Source of the DNA: a virus
Strand: one strand, 5' to 3'
DNA length: 42,936 nt
Virus record (IMG/VR): IMGVR_UViG_3300036780_000065
Location: 1-42,936 of that record
The notes beneath the pieces are model-generated. The model was not told the origin of the DNA. It did not search any database and worked only from the letters and a program-made list of their open reading frames with translations. Shown piece by piece: positions 26,151 to 33,067 of this stretch; position 1 is the stretch's first letter; each line of letters begins with the position of its first letter. The position numbers were made by a program, and so were the translations under genes.

Positions 26151-26338
26151 AGGGCGCTGCGGTGAAAATTCCGGAAGTCACTGATTCGTTTAACGTGCGG
26201 CCGCAACCGAAACACTTTGCCGCGGCGGATCCCAACGATCGCCGCCTGCTCCTCCGCTACATCCGGAAATACCTGGAAGCATGCGAACGTCAGGACCGCC
26301 TACTCCCCTCGGTGCGGCAACACGTAAACGGCGACTAG
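26147..26338 (+). CDS. Small protein, unknown function
   Basis: ATGA overlap with the ejection-protein stop supports the start at 26147. An ORF reading back to 26060 overlaps that gene. The 63-residue product is basic with a central helix (PNDRRLLLRYIRKYLEACER). No family recognised. It is the last plus-strand gene before a convergent minus-strand gene, whose stop it overlaps by 4 bases. Confidence 0.5.
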   Translation: MKGAAVKIPEVTDSFNVRPQPKHFAAADPNDRRLLLRYIRKYLEACERQDRLLPSVRQHVNGD

Positions 26339-26700
26339 CTAGGCTTGGGCGCGTCCTGCACGGCGCCGCTTCGCAGCTTGTCCACAATGGACATCCCGCG
26401 TTTCGCGTTATTCATGTCGGCTTCGGTCGCACCTTGGACTTTTGAAGGAAGCGGAGGCAAATGCTGGCCGCGCGCGATCCCTTCCTGGGCGTGCTCGTCG
26501 CAGCACCAAAACGTCGTGAACTGCGTCAGAGGGTGGGTGATCGCGATCGCCTTATTCAAAGCGTTCTGGATCCCGGGATCCCACTGCGGTACTGGCTTTC
26601 CGGGGCCGCCTGGATCGTAATAAAAATCCACGTTGCAATCCGGATCGCCGTTGGGTTTTTTGAGGTCACAGCTAAAGTGGTTCTCGTTTTTGAGTGGCAT
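26335..26700 (-). CDS. Antisense moron-like protein, unknown function
   Basis: The 121-residue minus-strand product starts MPLKNENHFSCDLKKP and contains DPDCNVDFYYDPGGPG and FWCCDEHAQEG. Four Cys and several Asp/His could bind metal. No family recognised. Upstream on the minus strand is TTGACG-N18-TAGGCT, predicting a transcript that begins within a few bases of the ATG, and there is no Shine-Dalgarno, so translation is probably leaderless. A lone reversed gene with its own promoter between late blocks is the layout of a moron. A plus-strand alternative in this stretch has no plausible start. Confidence 0.55.
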   Translation of the reverse strand: MPLKNENHFSCDLKKPNGDPDCNVDFYYDPGGPGKPVPQWDPGIQNALNKAIAITHPLTQFTTFWCCDEHAQEGIARGQHLPPLPSKVQGATEADMNNAKRGMSIVDKLRSGAVQDAPKPS

Positions 26701-26708
26701 GGTGCGAC

Positions 26709-26738
26709 AGCCTACGCCCGACGAAGCCCGAACGTCAA
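26709..26738 (-). promoter_or_regulatory. Minus-strand promoter TTGACG-N18-TAGGCT (leaderless)
   Basis: On the minus strand TTGACG (26738-26733) is followed after 18 bases by TAGGCT (26714-26709). Predicted initiation is around 26702, against the ATG at 26700. It occupies the divergent gap between the minus-strand gene and the plus-strand Fn3 gene. Confidence 0.45.
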
Positions 26739-26781
26739 GCTAGAGGATTTGTGGTATGCTCCCGCGCCAGAGGTGAAGAGA

Positions 26782-27174
26782 ATGCGAATGCGATACTTGT
26801 TGGCCGTGGCTCTCTTCCTGCTGTTCCTGGGCCACCCAACAACCGCACAAAGCTGTCCCACCGGAGTTGCCCATTGCGTAAACCTAACTTTCGTCGCTCC
26901 GACCGGAACGCCGGCTGCAACCGGATACTTCATGTATCGCGCAACGGGTGCGTGCGGCTCGGGCCTGACCTTCATGGTCCTGAACACCACGCCCTTTACC
27001 ACGCTCACCTACCAGGACGCGACGAGCAGCCTGGTTCCGAATGGGGTCTATTGCTACCAAGCGACTGCCGTTGATGCCGCCGGGGTGCAAAGCGCAGCAT
27101 CGAATCAGGCCGGCGCCGCGATCCCCGGGCCGCCCGGCGTCCCAACTGGCCTCACAGTGACGGGAGTCACCTAG
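26782..27174 (+). CDS. Secreted fibronectin-III-like protein
   Basis: The 130-residue product starts at the first of two close ATGs (26782, 26788) behind GAGGTGAAGAG. It has a clear Sec signal peptide (RYLLAVALFLLFLGHPTTAQ, cleavage probably after TAQ). The mature part resembles an Fn3 domain (TGYFMYRATGACGSG; GVYCYQATAVDAAGVQS), ending in a PGPPGVPTGLTVTG linker. A start inside the long upstream ORF from 26461 is not used. A possible extended -10 (TGGTATGCT, ending 26760) lies upstream. Periplasmic or cell-surface action is inferred, for example blocking superinfection. Confidence 0.55.
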   Translation: MRMRYLLAVALFLLFLGHPTTAQSCPTGVAHCVNLTFVAPTGTPAATGYFMYRATGACGSGLTFMVLNTTPFTTLTYQDATSSLVPNGVYCYQATAVDAAGVQSAASNQAGAAIPGPPGVPTGLTVTGVT

Positions 27175-27178
27175 ACTC

Positions 27179-27457
27179 ATGCTGCCAACTCTTCTGCTCC
27201 TGCTCGTGCTGCCGCACTCTGTCGCGCTGAAATGGAATCCGGTCAGCTCGTCAGTGGGCCAGGTTTACTATTCCGTCGAACGGCAAAATTTGGGCGCGGC
27301 GAATTGGGTTAAAGCGAATGCTTCGCCGACGCCCTGCACCTCTTACCTCGATACGCAAGTTGCCACGGACTCGACGTATCTCTATCGCGTGGCTTCGTAC
27401 ACGCTACAAAACGGCGTCTCCGCCTACTCGGCGCCCGTCACGGCGAAGGTTCCCTGA
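27179..27457 (+). CDS. Secreted fibronectin-III-like protein
   Basis: The 92-residue product starts MLPTLLLLLVLPHSVAL, a short hydrophobic signal-like stretch, then an Fn3-like fold (LKWNPVSSSVGQVYYSVER; YLYRVASYTLQNGVSAYSAP). It follows the similar gene at 26782 by 4 bases. The two read almost like halves of a tandem Fn3 protein (linker PTGLTVTGVT, stop, hydrophobic start), so a split gene is possible. Its stop overlaps the next ATG (TGATG). Confidence 0.5.
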   Translation: MLPTLLLLLVLPHSVALKWNPVSSSVGQVYYSVERQNLGAANWVKANASPTPCTSYLDTQVATDSTYLYRVASYTLQNGVSAYSAPVTAKVP

Positions 27458-27717
27458 TGCGCTCCTGGCTGATGAGCAAGTTCGATAACCTCAGTCTCGT
27501 TTTCCTGATCGTCGGGATGGTCGCGGGACTGATGTGGATCGACAAGCACGGAAACACCGACTTCGAGAAGTGGATGGAGACGACTACCGCGGGTGTGATT
27601 GGCTGTTATCTCGGCCTGGTGACGGGCCAGCGTCAGAAATGGCAAAACGGATCGGCACCGCCGCCGGCAACGAGCATCGGCATCGTCGCGGCCTCCGGAG
27701 GAAAAGATGCGAAGTAG
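27457..27717 (+). CDS. Small membrane protein, holin candidate
   Basis: The 86-residue protein has a strong membrane helix at about residues 11-28 (LSLVFLIVGMVAGLMWI), a short polar loop, a weaker hydrophobic segment (TTAGVIGCYLGLVTG), and a polar C-terminus. Size, two possible helices and location a few genes before the endolysin fit a holin, which would form the membrane lesion that releases the endolysin. It overlaps the following lipoprotein gene by 11 bases. Confidence 0.5.
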   Translation: MRSWLMSKFDNLSLVFLIVGMVAGLMWIDKHGNTDFEKWMETTTAGVIGCYLGLVTGQRQKWQNGSAPPPATSIGIVAASGGKDAK

Positions 27718-28246
27718 GAAACTCACCAGCAGTTTTCTGGCTCTCTCGCTGTGCGTCCTGATCCCGATCGCGGGCTGCAACAAATTTGCCGACGCGCAGA
27801 ATACGATCGGCGTCATCGCGCAAATTGTTTCGACGGCGCAGAGCGATTTGCCTTCGCTGCAGGCGTCCGGAGTTTTCACCGCGGCGGAAGCGATCGCAGT
27901 GACGAATTATCTCGGCGCGGTTTCGCTGCTCGACACCCAGGCCGGCACCTGCCTTACCGCGATCGGCAAGAACGGCGCGAACGCGGCGCTCGTCGCCTGC
28001 TTCACGACGTTCGCAAATGGACTCGTCTCGCCGGCGGAGCTCGCGGATCTCCGCGTCCTGAACCCCAAGGCGCAAGCGCGCGTCCAATTGTGGGTGACGG
28101 CTTTCGCCCTGGCGATCAACGCCGGAGCAGAATTCTTCGGCGGCGCAACCAGCGCGCCACCGCAGATAGCAGACCAGCCGGCGCAGCAGGCGGATCTCGC
28201 CGTCCTGCGCGCGCGGCTGAATCTGCCAGCTTCCTACGGAGAGTAA
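27707..28246 (+). CDS. Lipoprotein in lysis region
   Basis: The 179-residue product begins MRSRKLTSSFLALSLCVLIP and has a lipobox IAGC with Cys24 as the predicted lipidated residue. The mature part is helical, Ala-rich and soluble. It is larger than usual outer-membrane spanins, so it may be an o-spanin-like component, an exclusion lipoprotein, or unrelated. Presence of a lipoprotein signal points to a Gram-negative-type envelope in the host. It starts inside the end of the holin candidate. Confidence 0.5.
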   Translation: MRSRKLTSSFLALSLCVLIPIAGCNKFADAQNTIGVIAQIVSTAQSDLPSLQASGVFTAAEAIAVTNYLGAVSLLDTQAGTCLTAIGKNGANAALVACFTTFANGLVSPAELADLRVLNPKAQARVQLWVTAFALAINAGAEFFGGATSAPPQIADQPAQQADLAVLRARLNLPASYGE

Positions 28247-28248
28247 AC

Positions 28249-28479
28249 ATGACACCGGAAGAGATCGAGGCAGCGATCGAGGCGTATCAGCTCCTCGAGC
28301 CCGTCGCGATGAAGGCGATCGCGGACCTCATCGAGATCGAGGCAGCGATCGAGGCGTATCAGCTCCTCGAGCCCGTCGCGATGAAGGCGATCGCGGACCT
28401 CATCGGCAAGATCCACAAAAAGCAGCTCACCGCCCAGGATTTTCTCGACATGGCGGCGAAGCTGGTTCCTCAACCCTAG
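28249..28479 (+). CDS. Small helical protein with exact tandem duplication
   Basis: The 76-residue product starts MTPE, then has two identical copies of a 24-residue helical unit beginning EIEAAIEAYQLLEP and ending IADLI, and ends with GKIHKKQLTAQDFLDMAAKL. Without the duplication the protein would be 52 residues. An ORF reading back to 27751 overlaps the lipoprotein gene. Function is unknown; its place between the lipoprotein and the spanin-like gene suggests a lysis or regulatory accessory. The stop overlaps the next GTG start. Confidence 0.5.
   Translation: MTPEEIEAAIEAYQLLEPVAMKAIADLIEIEAAIEAYQLLEPVAMKAIADLIGKIHKKQLTAQDFLDMAAKLVPQP
28261..28404 (+). repeat. Perfect 72-bp tandem duplication
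   Basis: Bases 28261-28332 and 28333-28404 are identical over all 72 positions, in frame (24 codons). The lack of any silent difference implies a very recent event or strong homogenisation. The unit is shorter than the 127-base overlap, so the assembler could have resolved it, but copy number may vary in the population. Confidence 0.9.
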
Positions 28480-28757
28480 TGAATGCGCCCCCTGATGATT
28501 TCTACAAGTGGGCTTTTGCCCTCACGTTCACTCTGCTCATTGGCGTGATTGTCGGGCAGTACACCCCTAACCGGAGCATCGTCCTCCGCGATGAACTCGT
28601 GCAGCAGGCGAATGCGCAGAAGGCCAGCACCGACGCGCTCACGCAGTCGAACGAAAAGCTAGCGAGCAGACTCGAAAGCGTCGAAACCCAGCTCGCGGCT
28701 GTGGATGCGACTTTGCGGATACAAGGCGGGGCGAACAACGCGGTCCACGTTCAATGA
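28479..28757 (+). CDS. Membrane-anchored coiled-coil protein, i-spanin-like
   Basis: GTG at 28479 overlaps the upstream TAG. The 92-residue product has one N-terminal membrane helix (WAFALTFTLLIGVIVG, about residues 11-26), then a periplasmic coiled coil (LVQQANAQKASTDALTQSN; LASRLESVETQLAAVDATL). This topology matches inner-membrane spanins (Rz-type), which with an outer-membrane lipoprotein fuse the membranes at lysis. It sits directly before the endolysin. Partnering with the lipoprotein at 27707 is plausible but unproven. Confidence 0.5.
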   Translation: MNAPPDDFYKWAFALTFTLLIGVIVGQYTPNRSIVLRDELVQQANAQKASTDALTQSNEKLASRLESVETQLAAVDATLRIQGGANNAVHVQ

Positions 28758-29155
28758 ACGGAATCGACGCACTCGCGCTCTGCATCGCCTACCACGAGGG
28801 ACCGCTGCGGCCGCGTGAGCGCAATTTCCGCAATAACAACCCCGGCAACCTGCGATCGCCAAAGTGGGCGATCAAAGACGCGAACGGATTTGACGTCTAT
28901 CCGGATTTCATCACGGGTTACGAGCGGCTGTGCGATGACCTCGCCGACAAATTCCAAGCCGGCAAAAACGAACACGGGCTTTCGCAAACCTCGACTCTCA
29001 CCGATCTCTTCAAGATCTACGCGCCGGCCGAGGACTCCAACAATCCGGAAAGCTACGCGGCTTTCGCTGCCGGCTGGCTGCAGTCGGCGCTCAACAAGCA
29101 AATCACCGTGACGACTCCGCTCTCGCTGATCTGGACGGCGCCGCCGCCGGCATGA
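28754..29155 (+). CDS. Endolysin, muramidase/transglycosylase-like
   Basis: The 133-residue protein starts MNGIDALALCIAYHEG and contains ERNFRNNNPGNLR. The helix with Glu15 followed by an RNNNPGNL motif is characteristic of a phage lysozyme-like/lytic transglycosylase family that cleaves the glycan backbone. C-terminal segments (ITGYERLCDDLADKF; AFAAGWLQSALN) are typical too. No signal peptide, so it needs the holin candidate. It overlaps both neighbours by 4 bases. Confidence 0.6.
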   Translation: MNGIDALALCIAYHEGPLRPRERNFRNNNPGNLRSPKWAIKDANGFDVYPDFITGYERLCDDLADKFQAGKNEHGLSQTSTLTDLFKIYAPAEDSNNPESYAAFAAGWLQSALNKQITVTTPLSLIWTAPPPA

Positions 29156-29595
29156 GCCATCTGATCCAGGTCGTGACCGATACGTTTGACCCGGTCAGCG
29201 CAGCCATCCGCATCGAAACGCACTCCTGGGCGAGCCACGCTGAGTTTGTCGATGCCGCCACGGGTGTAACTTTAGGAGCTCATGCCCTCGGGGGCGTCAA
29301 GATCCGGCCGTATCAGCCTGATCGCTACCGCCAGGTGAGACGGTACACGGCGCCCTTTATCGAGCTGGCCTTCCAGGCCGCGAGCTCTCAGATCGGCAAG
29401 CCCTATGATTTTTCAGCGATCCTCGGAATTGCCTTCAATCGCAACTGGCGGGATCGCCGGCGCTGGTTCTGCAGCGAGCTGGTGGCCTGGGCCTTCGAGC
29501 AAACCGAGTCCCCTCTTTTCAATCGCGAGATCGCGAATTGGGCGATCTGGCCGCGCGACATTCCCATGTCCCTCATGCTCGAGCGGGTGCTCTGA
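29152..29595 (+). CDS. YiiX/NlpC-P60-like permuted papain-fold hydrolase
   Basis: The 147-residue protein has SWASHAEFV with His29, and RRWFCSELVAWAFEQ with Cys107. The His-before-Cys order and FCSELV motif are those of circularly permuted NlpC/P60 enzymes (YiiX/YebB-like), which cut peptide or amide bonds in cell-wall or lipid substrates. ATGA overlap couples it to the endolysin, suggesting a two-enzyme attack on glycan strands and peptide bridges. Substrate is not known. It is the last gene before the next promoter. Confidence 0.65.
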   Translation: MSHLIQVVTDTFDPVSAAIRIETHSWASHAEFVDAATGVTLGAHALGGVKIRPYQPDRYRQVRRYTAPFIELAFQAASSQIGKPYDFSAILGIAFNRNWRDRRRWFCSELVAWAFEQTESPLFNREIANWAIWPRDIPMSLMLERVL

Positions 29596-29597
29596 TC

Positions 29598-29655
29598 GTG
29601 GTAAACCACTGAAATCTAGTTTTTGCTTGACAGTGGTAAACCACCTGTCTTAATC
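29598..29655 (+). promoter_or_regulatory. Promoter with two perfect GTGGTAAACCAC operators
   Basis: TTGACA (29627-29632) and CTTAAT (29649-29654, 16-base spacer) form a promoter. The palindrome GTGGT-AA-ACCAC occurs twice: 29598-29609 upstream of -35, and 29633-29644 filling the spacer. Centres are 35 bases apart. Occupation would block RNA polymerase. The ATG of the RHH gene at 29667 lies about 12 bases from the -10 end, predicting a very short or absent leader. Confidence 0.75.
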
Positions 29656-29666
29656 TCCGCGCACCC

Positions 29667-29849
29667 ATGCGATCTCCCCGTAAACCCGTACCGCTTCCGC
29701 CGGCGCTGCACGAAAAACTAGCGAAGGCCGCGACCAAAGCAAACGTGACGATCGGCAGCATGGCGGCTCGGATCCTCGAGCGACACCTCACAACCAAGAG
29801 GAAAAAACGCCATGCCCGTGCCCGTCCGAACCCTGCTCGGCCGCGTTAA
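29667..29849 (+). CDS. CopG/Arc-type ribbon-helix-helix repressor candidate
   Basis: The 60-residue protein has KPVPLPPALHEKLAKAATKA (strand then helix 1) and VTIGSMAARILERHL (helix 2), the RHH fold of Arc/CopG/Mnt repressors, with a basic tail. RHH dimers bind short palindromes, matching the two operators directly upstream, so autorepression is likely. No Shine-Dalgarno is present and the promoter is adjacent, suggesting leaderless translation. It is the first gene of the rightward early-type block. Confidence 0.65.
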   Translation: MRSPRKPVPLPPALHEKLAKAATKANVTIGSMAARILERHLTTKRKKRHARARPNPARPR

Positions 29850-29940
29850 CTGGACTTTCATCCTGACGCTCGCCGGCATCGCGGCGATCGACCTGGTGAT
29901 CGCGATAATCCTATGGAGGGTTTCCACCCATCACCCATGA
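29812..29940 (+). CDS. 42-residue single-pass membrane protein
   Basis: ATG at 29812 lies inside the end of the RHH gene, with AGAGGA upstream. The product has one strong membrane helix (FILTLAGIAAIDLVIAIILW) flanked by basic and His residues. The stop TGA at 29938 overlaps the ATG at 29937. Tight coupling on both sides supports reality despite its length. Function unknown. Confidence 0.5.
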   Translation: MPVPVRTLLGRVNWTFILTLAGIAAIDLVIAIILWRVSTHHP

Positions 29941-30176
29941 AATATCCCGCTACGCACGAACAGCTCGCCCGCGAGGGTTTCCGCTTTCAGCAAACTGCGC
30001 CGTGTCACGGGGCTAATTGTGGCGCAACGATCCACTGGTATCTAACGCCGGGCGGTGCGCGGATCCCGATGGCGCGGATCATCCCGGCCGCTGGTGCGGA
30101 GCTCGCCGCCGATATAACCTACCAGCCGCACTTTGTGGACTGCCCGAACGCGAAGGATTTCCGGAGGAAAAAGTAA
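29937..30176 (+). CDS. Small Cys-containing phage protein
   Basis: The start at 29937 overlaps the upstream stop (ATGA); an ATG at 29913 in frame is the alternative. The 79-residue product has CHGANCGATIHWYLTPGG, IPMARI and HFVDCP, recalling small phage zinc-ribbon proteins with a C..C...I.W..T..G...P(M/L) pattern. Function unknown. It is the second coupled ORF after the RHH gene. Confidence 0.5.
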   Translation: MKYPATHEQLAREGFRFQQTAPCHGANCGATIHWYLTPGGARIPMARIIPAAGAELAADITYQPHFVDCPNAKDFRRKK

Positions 30177-30542
30177 ATGTCTAGCAAAGAGGAGCTCGCG
30201 CAGCTCATCAAGACGGTGCTCAATCTGCAGCGCGGAACCTGGCTGATTATCACGCTCGATCAAAAAGCGCAGTTAATAGAGGGCAAGCCAAACATCGAGC
30301 TGCTGCGCCGCGCTCTCAGCACACCGGAACGCAAATGTGAGTGCATGGACACGATCAACCTCGAACTGGTGGGCGCCGGCCGCGTGCGCGGCAGCCGCAT
30401 CGTGATGATGGTGGACGACACCGGAATGCTCGATGGTTTACCCGTCAACGACCTGGCCTTCTACATCGCGAACACAATCAAGGCGTATCCGCACGACATC
30501 CACGGAACCGCGGTGATCGTGAATGATGAGGATTTTGCCTAG
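30177..30542 (+). CDS. DUF3846-like protein
   Basis: The 121-residue protein ends with VDDTGMLDGLPVNDLAFYIA and HGTAVIVNDEDFA. The (N/D)(D/E)xGxLxxLPxN...GxAxIVNDxDF pattern is that of DUF3846, small proteins frequent in phage early regions and mobile elements; function unknown. The start follows GGAGGAAAAAGTAA. The stop overlaps the next GTG (TAGTG). Confidence 0.6.
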   Translation: MSSKEELAQLIKTVLNLQRGTWLIITLDQKAQLIEGKPNIELLRRALSTPERKCECMDTINLELVGAGRVRGSRIVMMVDDTGMLDGLPVNDLAFYIANTIKAYPHDIHGTAVIVNDEDFA

Positions 30543-31027
30543 TGCGCGCGCGGGCCATTTTCGAGCAGAACGATGGGGCGGTGACGAAGGGCTACTACGC
30601 CGAAATGGACGGCCGCGGTCCTGCCGGCATGCTGGCGACGGCTCTTTTCCGCGCGCAGAAGCGATCGCACGCGGCCAAAAGTTATCGCGGTGGAAAGTTC
30701 AGGCGATCGGCGTATGACGTCAAGAACTGGTCACTCTCGGAAGTCTGCCGGATCCTCACCGAGCACGCGGATGCTCTCGGGGTGCGGTGGGGATGGGGCG
30801 CGGATCCGAAAACTGCCGGCTACACAAATGTCCTCTACGTGGATCTGTACGAGGGGCAATGCTCGTTTCACTCACCCGTCCGCGGGGTGGGCCCGGTTTA
30901 CGCGGGCAAGTGGAGCGGAAAGAAAAACAGCGCGGAGGTGGTTTTTGCCTTTTGCGATCGCGTGTCGATCGAGTCGAACCTGGACGCGAGCCACGCGGAA
31001 GTTTTCAAGTTGTGGGGTGAGAAATGA
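30542..31027 (+). CDS. Conserved phage protein, unknown function
   Basis: GTG start overlapping the upstream stop. The 161-residue product has GPAGMLATALFRAQKRS, AAKSYRGGKFRRSAYD, LGVRWGWGADP, VLYVDLYEGQCSFHSP and GPVYAGKWSG. This combination recurs in phage genomes of many hosts near recombination or DNA-metabolism genes, but no function is known to me. The SFH(S/T)xxRGxGPxYxGxW segment looks like a conserved pocket. ATGA overlap with the next gene. Confidence 0.6.
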   Translation: MRARAIFEQNDGAVTKGYYAEMDGRGPAGMLATALFRAQKRSHAAKSYRGGKFRRSAYDVKNWSLSEVCRILTEHADALGVRWGWGADPKTAGYTNVLYVDLYEGQCSFHSPVRGVGPVYAGKWSGKKNSAEVVFAFCDRVSIESNLDASHAEVFKLWGEK

Positions 31028-31281
31028 AAGAACCTGTCTGCACCGAGTGCGGCGTTCCGATCGAGCCAAACACTTCTTACCTGGTGGGCCAGATCGTCAC
31101 CGCGCTCGACGACGCCGGCAAAACGGTGAGGGTGACGATGTTCGGATGGGCCTGCGAGCACCATCCCAAACCGGAGGCCGACATCATCCTCGGCTCGAAC
31201 GATTGCGTGGTGGGCTATGCGAGGAAGCACCCGCAGCACGAGGCGGTCATCCTGCAGATTCTCGCGAAGGTGATTTGCTGA
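31024..31281 (+). CDS. Small zinc-ribbon-like protein
   Basis: The 85-residue product starts KEPVCTECGVPIEPNTSYLV, then has GWACEHHPKPEAD and ends KVIC. CxxC plus C-x-H-H could hold one zinc ion. Function unknown. It is coupled on both sides (ATGA upstream, TGATG-like junction downstream). Confidence 0.5.
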   Translation: MKEPVCTECGVPIEPNTSYLVGQIVTALDDAGKTVRVTMFGWACEHHPKPEADIILGSNDCVVGYARKHPQHEAVILQILAKVIC

Positions 31282-31634
31282 TGCCGCATGGGCTCAAGGA
31301 AGATCGCGCAGTGACGCGCCTCGCGCGCCAAAACCTTCTGATTCAGGATCCCGGCTCGTTTATCAGCCTGGCGGATCCGCGCGGCCGCGTTCACATCCAC
31401 TGCGAGGGTTTCGATCGCAGCAAGGTCCGCGCGGCCGCGTTTCTCAAACAGAAAGAAAAATGCGCGGTGTGCGGCCGGCAACTCGACCCGATCAAATTCG
31501 AGCTGCATCACCCGGCCGCCTGCGATTGCCTGGACCCGAGCTGTCCGGATCACGTTGAAGCGCGCTGCGGCCAGTGGGATAGTCTCTGCCATCGACACCA
31601 CACCGCGGATTTTTCGCGGAGGGCCAGTGGCTAA
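31281..31634 (+). CDS. HNH endonuclease
   Basis: ATG at 31281; an in-frame ORF back to 30690 overlaps two genes and is rejected. The 117-residue protein has KCAVCGRQLD, KFELHHP, CDCLDPSCPDH and CGQWDSLCHRHHTADF: zinc-binding CxxC pairs plus the FELHHP...LCHRHH core of the HNH fold. The N-terminal part is unrelated to the other HNH proteins here. It may be a homing enzyme or, since it is coupled to the early operon, a resident nuclease. Confidence 0.65.
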   Translation: MPHGLKEDRAVTRLARQNLLIQDPGSFISLADPRGRVHIHCEGFDRSKVRAAAFLKQKEKCAVCGRQLDPIKFELHHPAACDCLDPSCPDHVEARCGQWDSLCHRHHTADFSRRASG

Positions 31635-31872
31635 ACGCCCGGCGAAAACAAAACCACTCGAGAGCATGGGCCTCGAAGCCGGCCCGACTTTCCGCGGTCG
31701 CATGGGTGTGAACGATCTCGGGACCGAGCTGCTCCGGATGTACTACGACGACAATCTCCACACTTTCTATGTGGCTCTGGCGGAGCACCTGCAGGGAGCG
31801 ATTTCCGAAGTGAACGCCAAGGCCATGATCGCGGTGTTCACCGACGCGATCAACCGGGCGCAGACACAATAG
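31627..31872 (+). CDS. Small protein, unknown function
   Basis: GTG at 31627 is preceded by GCGGAGGG; an ATG upstream in frame (31555) would sit inside the HNH gene. The 81-residue product has a basic N-terminus and a helical C-terminal half (GTELLRMYYDDNLHTFYVAL; AMIAVFTDAINRAQ). No family recognised. Overlaps the HNH gene by 8 bases. Confidence 0.5.
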   Translation: MAKRPAKTKPLESMGLEAGPTFRGRMGVNDLGTELLRMYYDDNLHTFYVALAEHLQGAISEVNAKAMIAVFTDAINRAQTQ

Positions 31873-31880
31873 GGGGATAG

Positions 31881-32222
31881 ATGGCCGAAGAGAAAAGCGA
31901 GCTCGAGCAGTACCAGGAGCGTTACGCGGTCGCGGCGCACGCGATGCAGAGCGGGGTCAAGGCGACGATGCAAATGGAAAACGCGGCAGGACTCGACGCG
32001 CCGGATTCCATTTTTGAATCTGCACACAGCCCGAAACATCTTCGCGTCGGCGTCAACTCGATGATGGTGGACAGCTCGGCGCTCGCGCTGCTCCTGATCG
32101 AGAAGGGCGTCATCACGAAGCTCGAGTACGCGAAGGCGATCGCCGAAGGCATGGAAAACGAAGTGAAGTGCTACGAAGAAAGCCTCACACACTACTACGG
32201 GAGAAAAATCACACTGCGATGA
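31881..32222 (+). CDS. Small protein, unknown function
   Basis: The 113-residue product starts after AGGGGGATAG. It is helical and acidic in the N-terminal part (EEKSELEQYQERYAVAAHAM) and contains RVGVNSMMVDSSALALLLIE and AKAIAEGMENEVKCYE. A short all-helical protein of phage early regions; no function known. ATGA-type overlap with the coiled-coil gene. Confidence 0.5.
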   Translation: MAEEKSELEQYQERYAVAAHAMQSGVKATMQMENAAGLDAPDSIFESAHSPKHLRVGVNSMMVDSSALALLLIEKGVITKLEYAKAIAEGMENEVKCYEESLTHYYGRKITLR

Positions 32223-33067
32223 CTGACACTGCGATCGAGCTGCAGCTTTCCAAAGAGCAACAAGAGGCGATCGACAAATTCAACGGCATGCTCGCGCCGA
32301 TCCTCGAGGCCGCGAAGATCGAGATCAAGGACCAGGCGGATCTCGTGAAGTCGGGCGACGCGAAAATTTCCCTCGAGGCGTACATCAAGGCGGTCAAAGC
32401 CCACTTCGAGTTGGAACTGTCTCCGCTCGAGGAGCGCGTCAAGCGAATCAAAAACCAGATCACCACACTGACGTCGCCGGCGTCGCCCGTGCTCAAGGAT
32501 CTGGTGGAGAGACAACGCGCATGGATGGCCGAGGAAAAGCGCAAGAGCGAGGCGGAGACAAAGCGCAAATCCGATGAGCTCCTGCGGCTGCAGCAGCAGC
32601 AGGCCGAACAGGAACGGCGCGACGCCGAGAAGGAAGCGGCCGACAAAAAGCGCGACAAGGTCGCGGAGATCAACGCGGATGCGAAAGCCGGCCGCATCGG
32701 CAAACGTGAGGCGGCGAAACGGCTCAAGGAAGCCGGCGCCGAGGCCGAGGCCGCGATCGAAACCGCGGCTGCCGTGGCCGAGGAGCAGAAAAACGCTCCG
32801 CCTCCGGAGGTGCGCGTCGTGCCGAATATCCCGAAAGTCGCCGGCGTGAAAAACCAGACGTACTACAAAAGCGCGGTGATGGATGGAAAGCTGATTGTGC
32901 AGGCGTTCGCCGCCGCCTGCGCGAGCAAGGATCGCGATCGCGCAGCCTTCCTCTGGCCGTTCCTGTGCGTCAACGAGAAACAAGTCGGCGTCTACGCGCG
33001 CGAGACGCAGGATCCGGAGAAAGTCATGCGCAACCTCCCTGGTGTGAAGGCGTGGTCCGAGGGATGA
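32219..33067 (+). CDS. Coiled-coil early protein, recombination-region type
   Basis: ATG at 32219 overlaps the upstream stop. The 282-residue product has a long, highly charged coiled coil (about 40-200, including EERVKRIKNQITTLTSP and QQQQAEQERRDAEKEAADKK) and a globular C-terminus (IPKVAGVKNQTYYKSAVMD; KQVGVYARETQDPEKVMRNL). Proteins with this layout and a VPGVxxW-like end (here LPGVKAWSEG) are common close to RecT/Red-type genes in phages. Possible partner in recombination or host-nuclease control; inferred from context. Confidence 0.55.
   Translation: MTDTAIELQLSKEQQEAIDKFNGMLAPILEAAKIEIKDQADLVKSGDAKISLEAYIKAVKAHFELELSPLEERVKRIKNQITTLTSPASPVLKDLVERQRAWMAEEKRKSEAETKRKSDELLRLQQQQAEQERRDAEKEAADKKRDKVAEINADAKAGRIGKREAAKRLKEAGAEAEAAIETAAAVAEEQKNAPPPEVRVVPNIPKVAGVKNQTYYKSAVMDGKLIVQAFAAACASKDRDRAAFLWPFLCVNEKQVGVYARETQDPEKVMRNLPGVKAWSEG

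Noticed and set aside
28234-28473. Minus-strand frame with a repeated RDRLHRDGLEELIRLDR unit
   Set aside because: Its repeat is only the complement of the 72-bp tandem duplication in the plus-strand gene.
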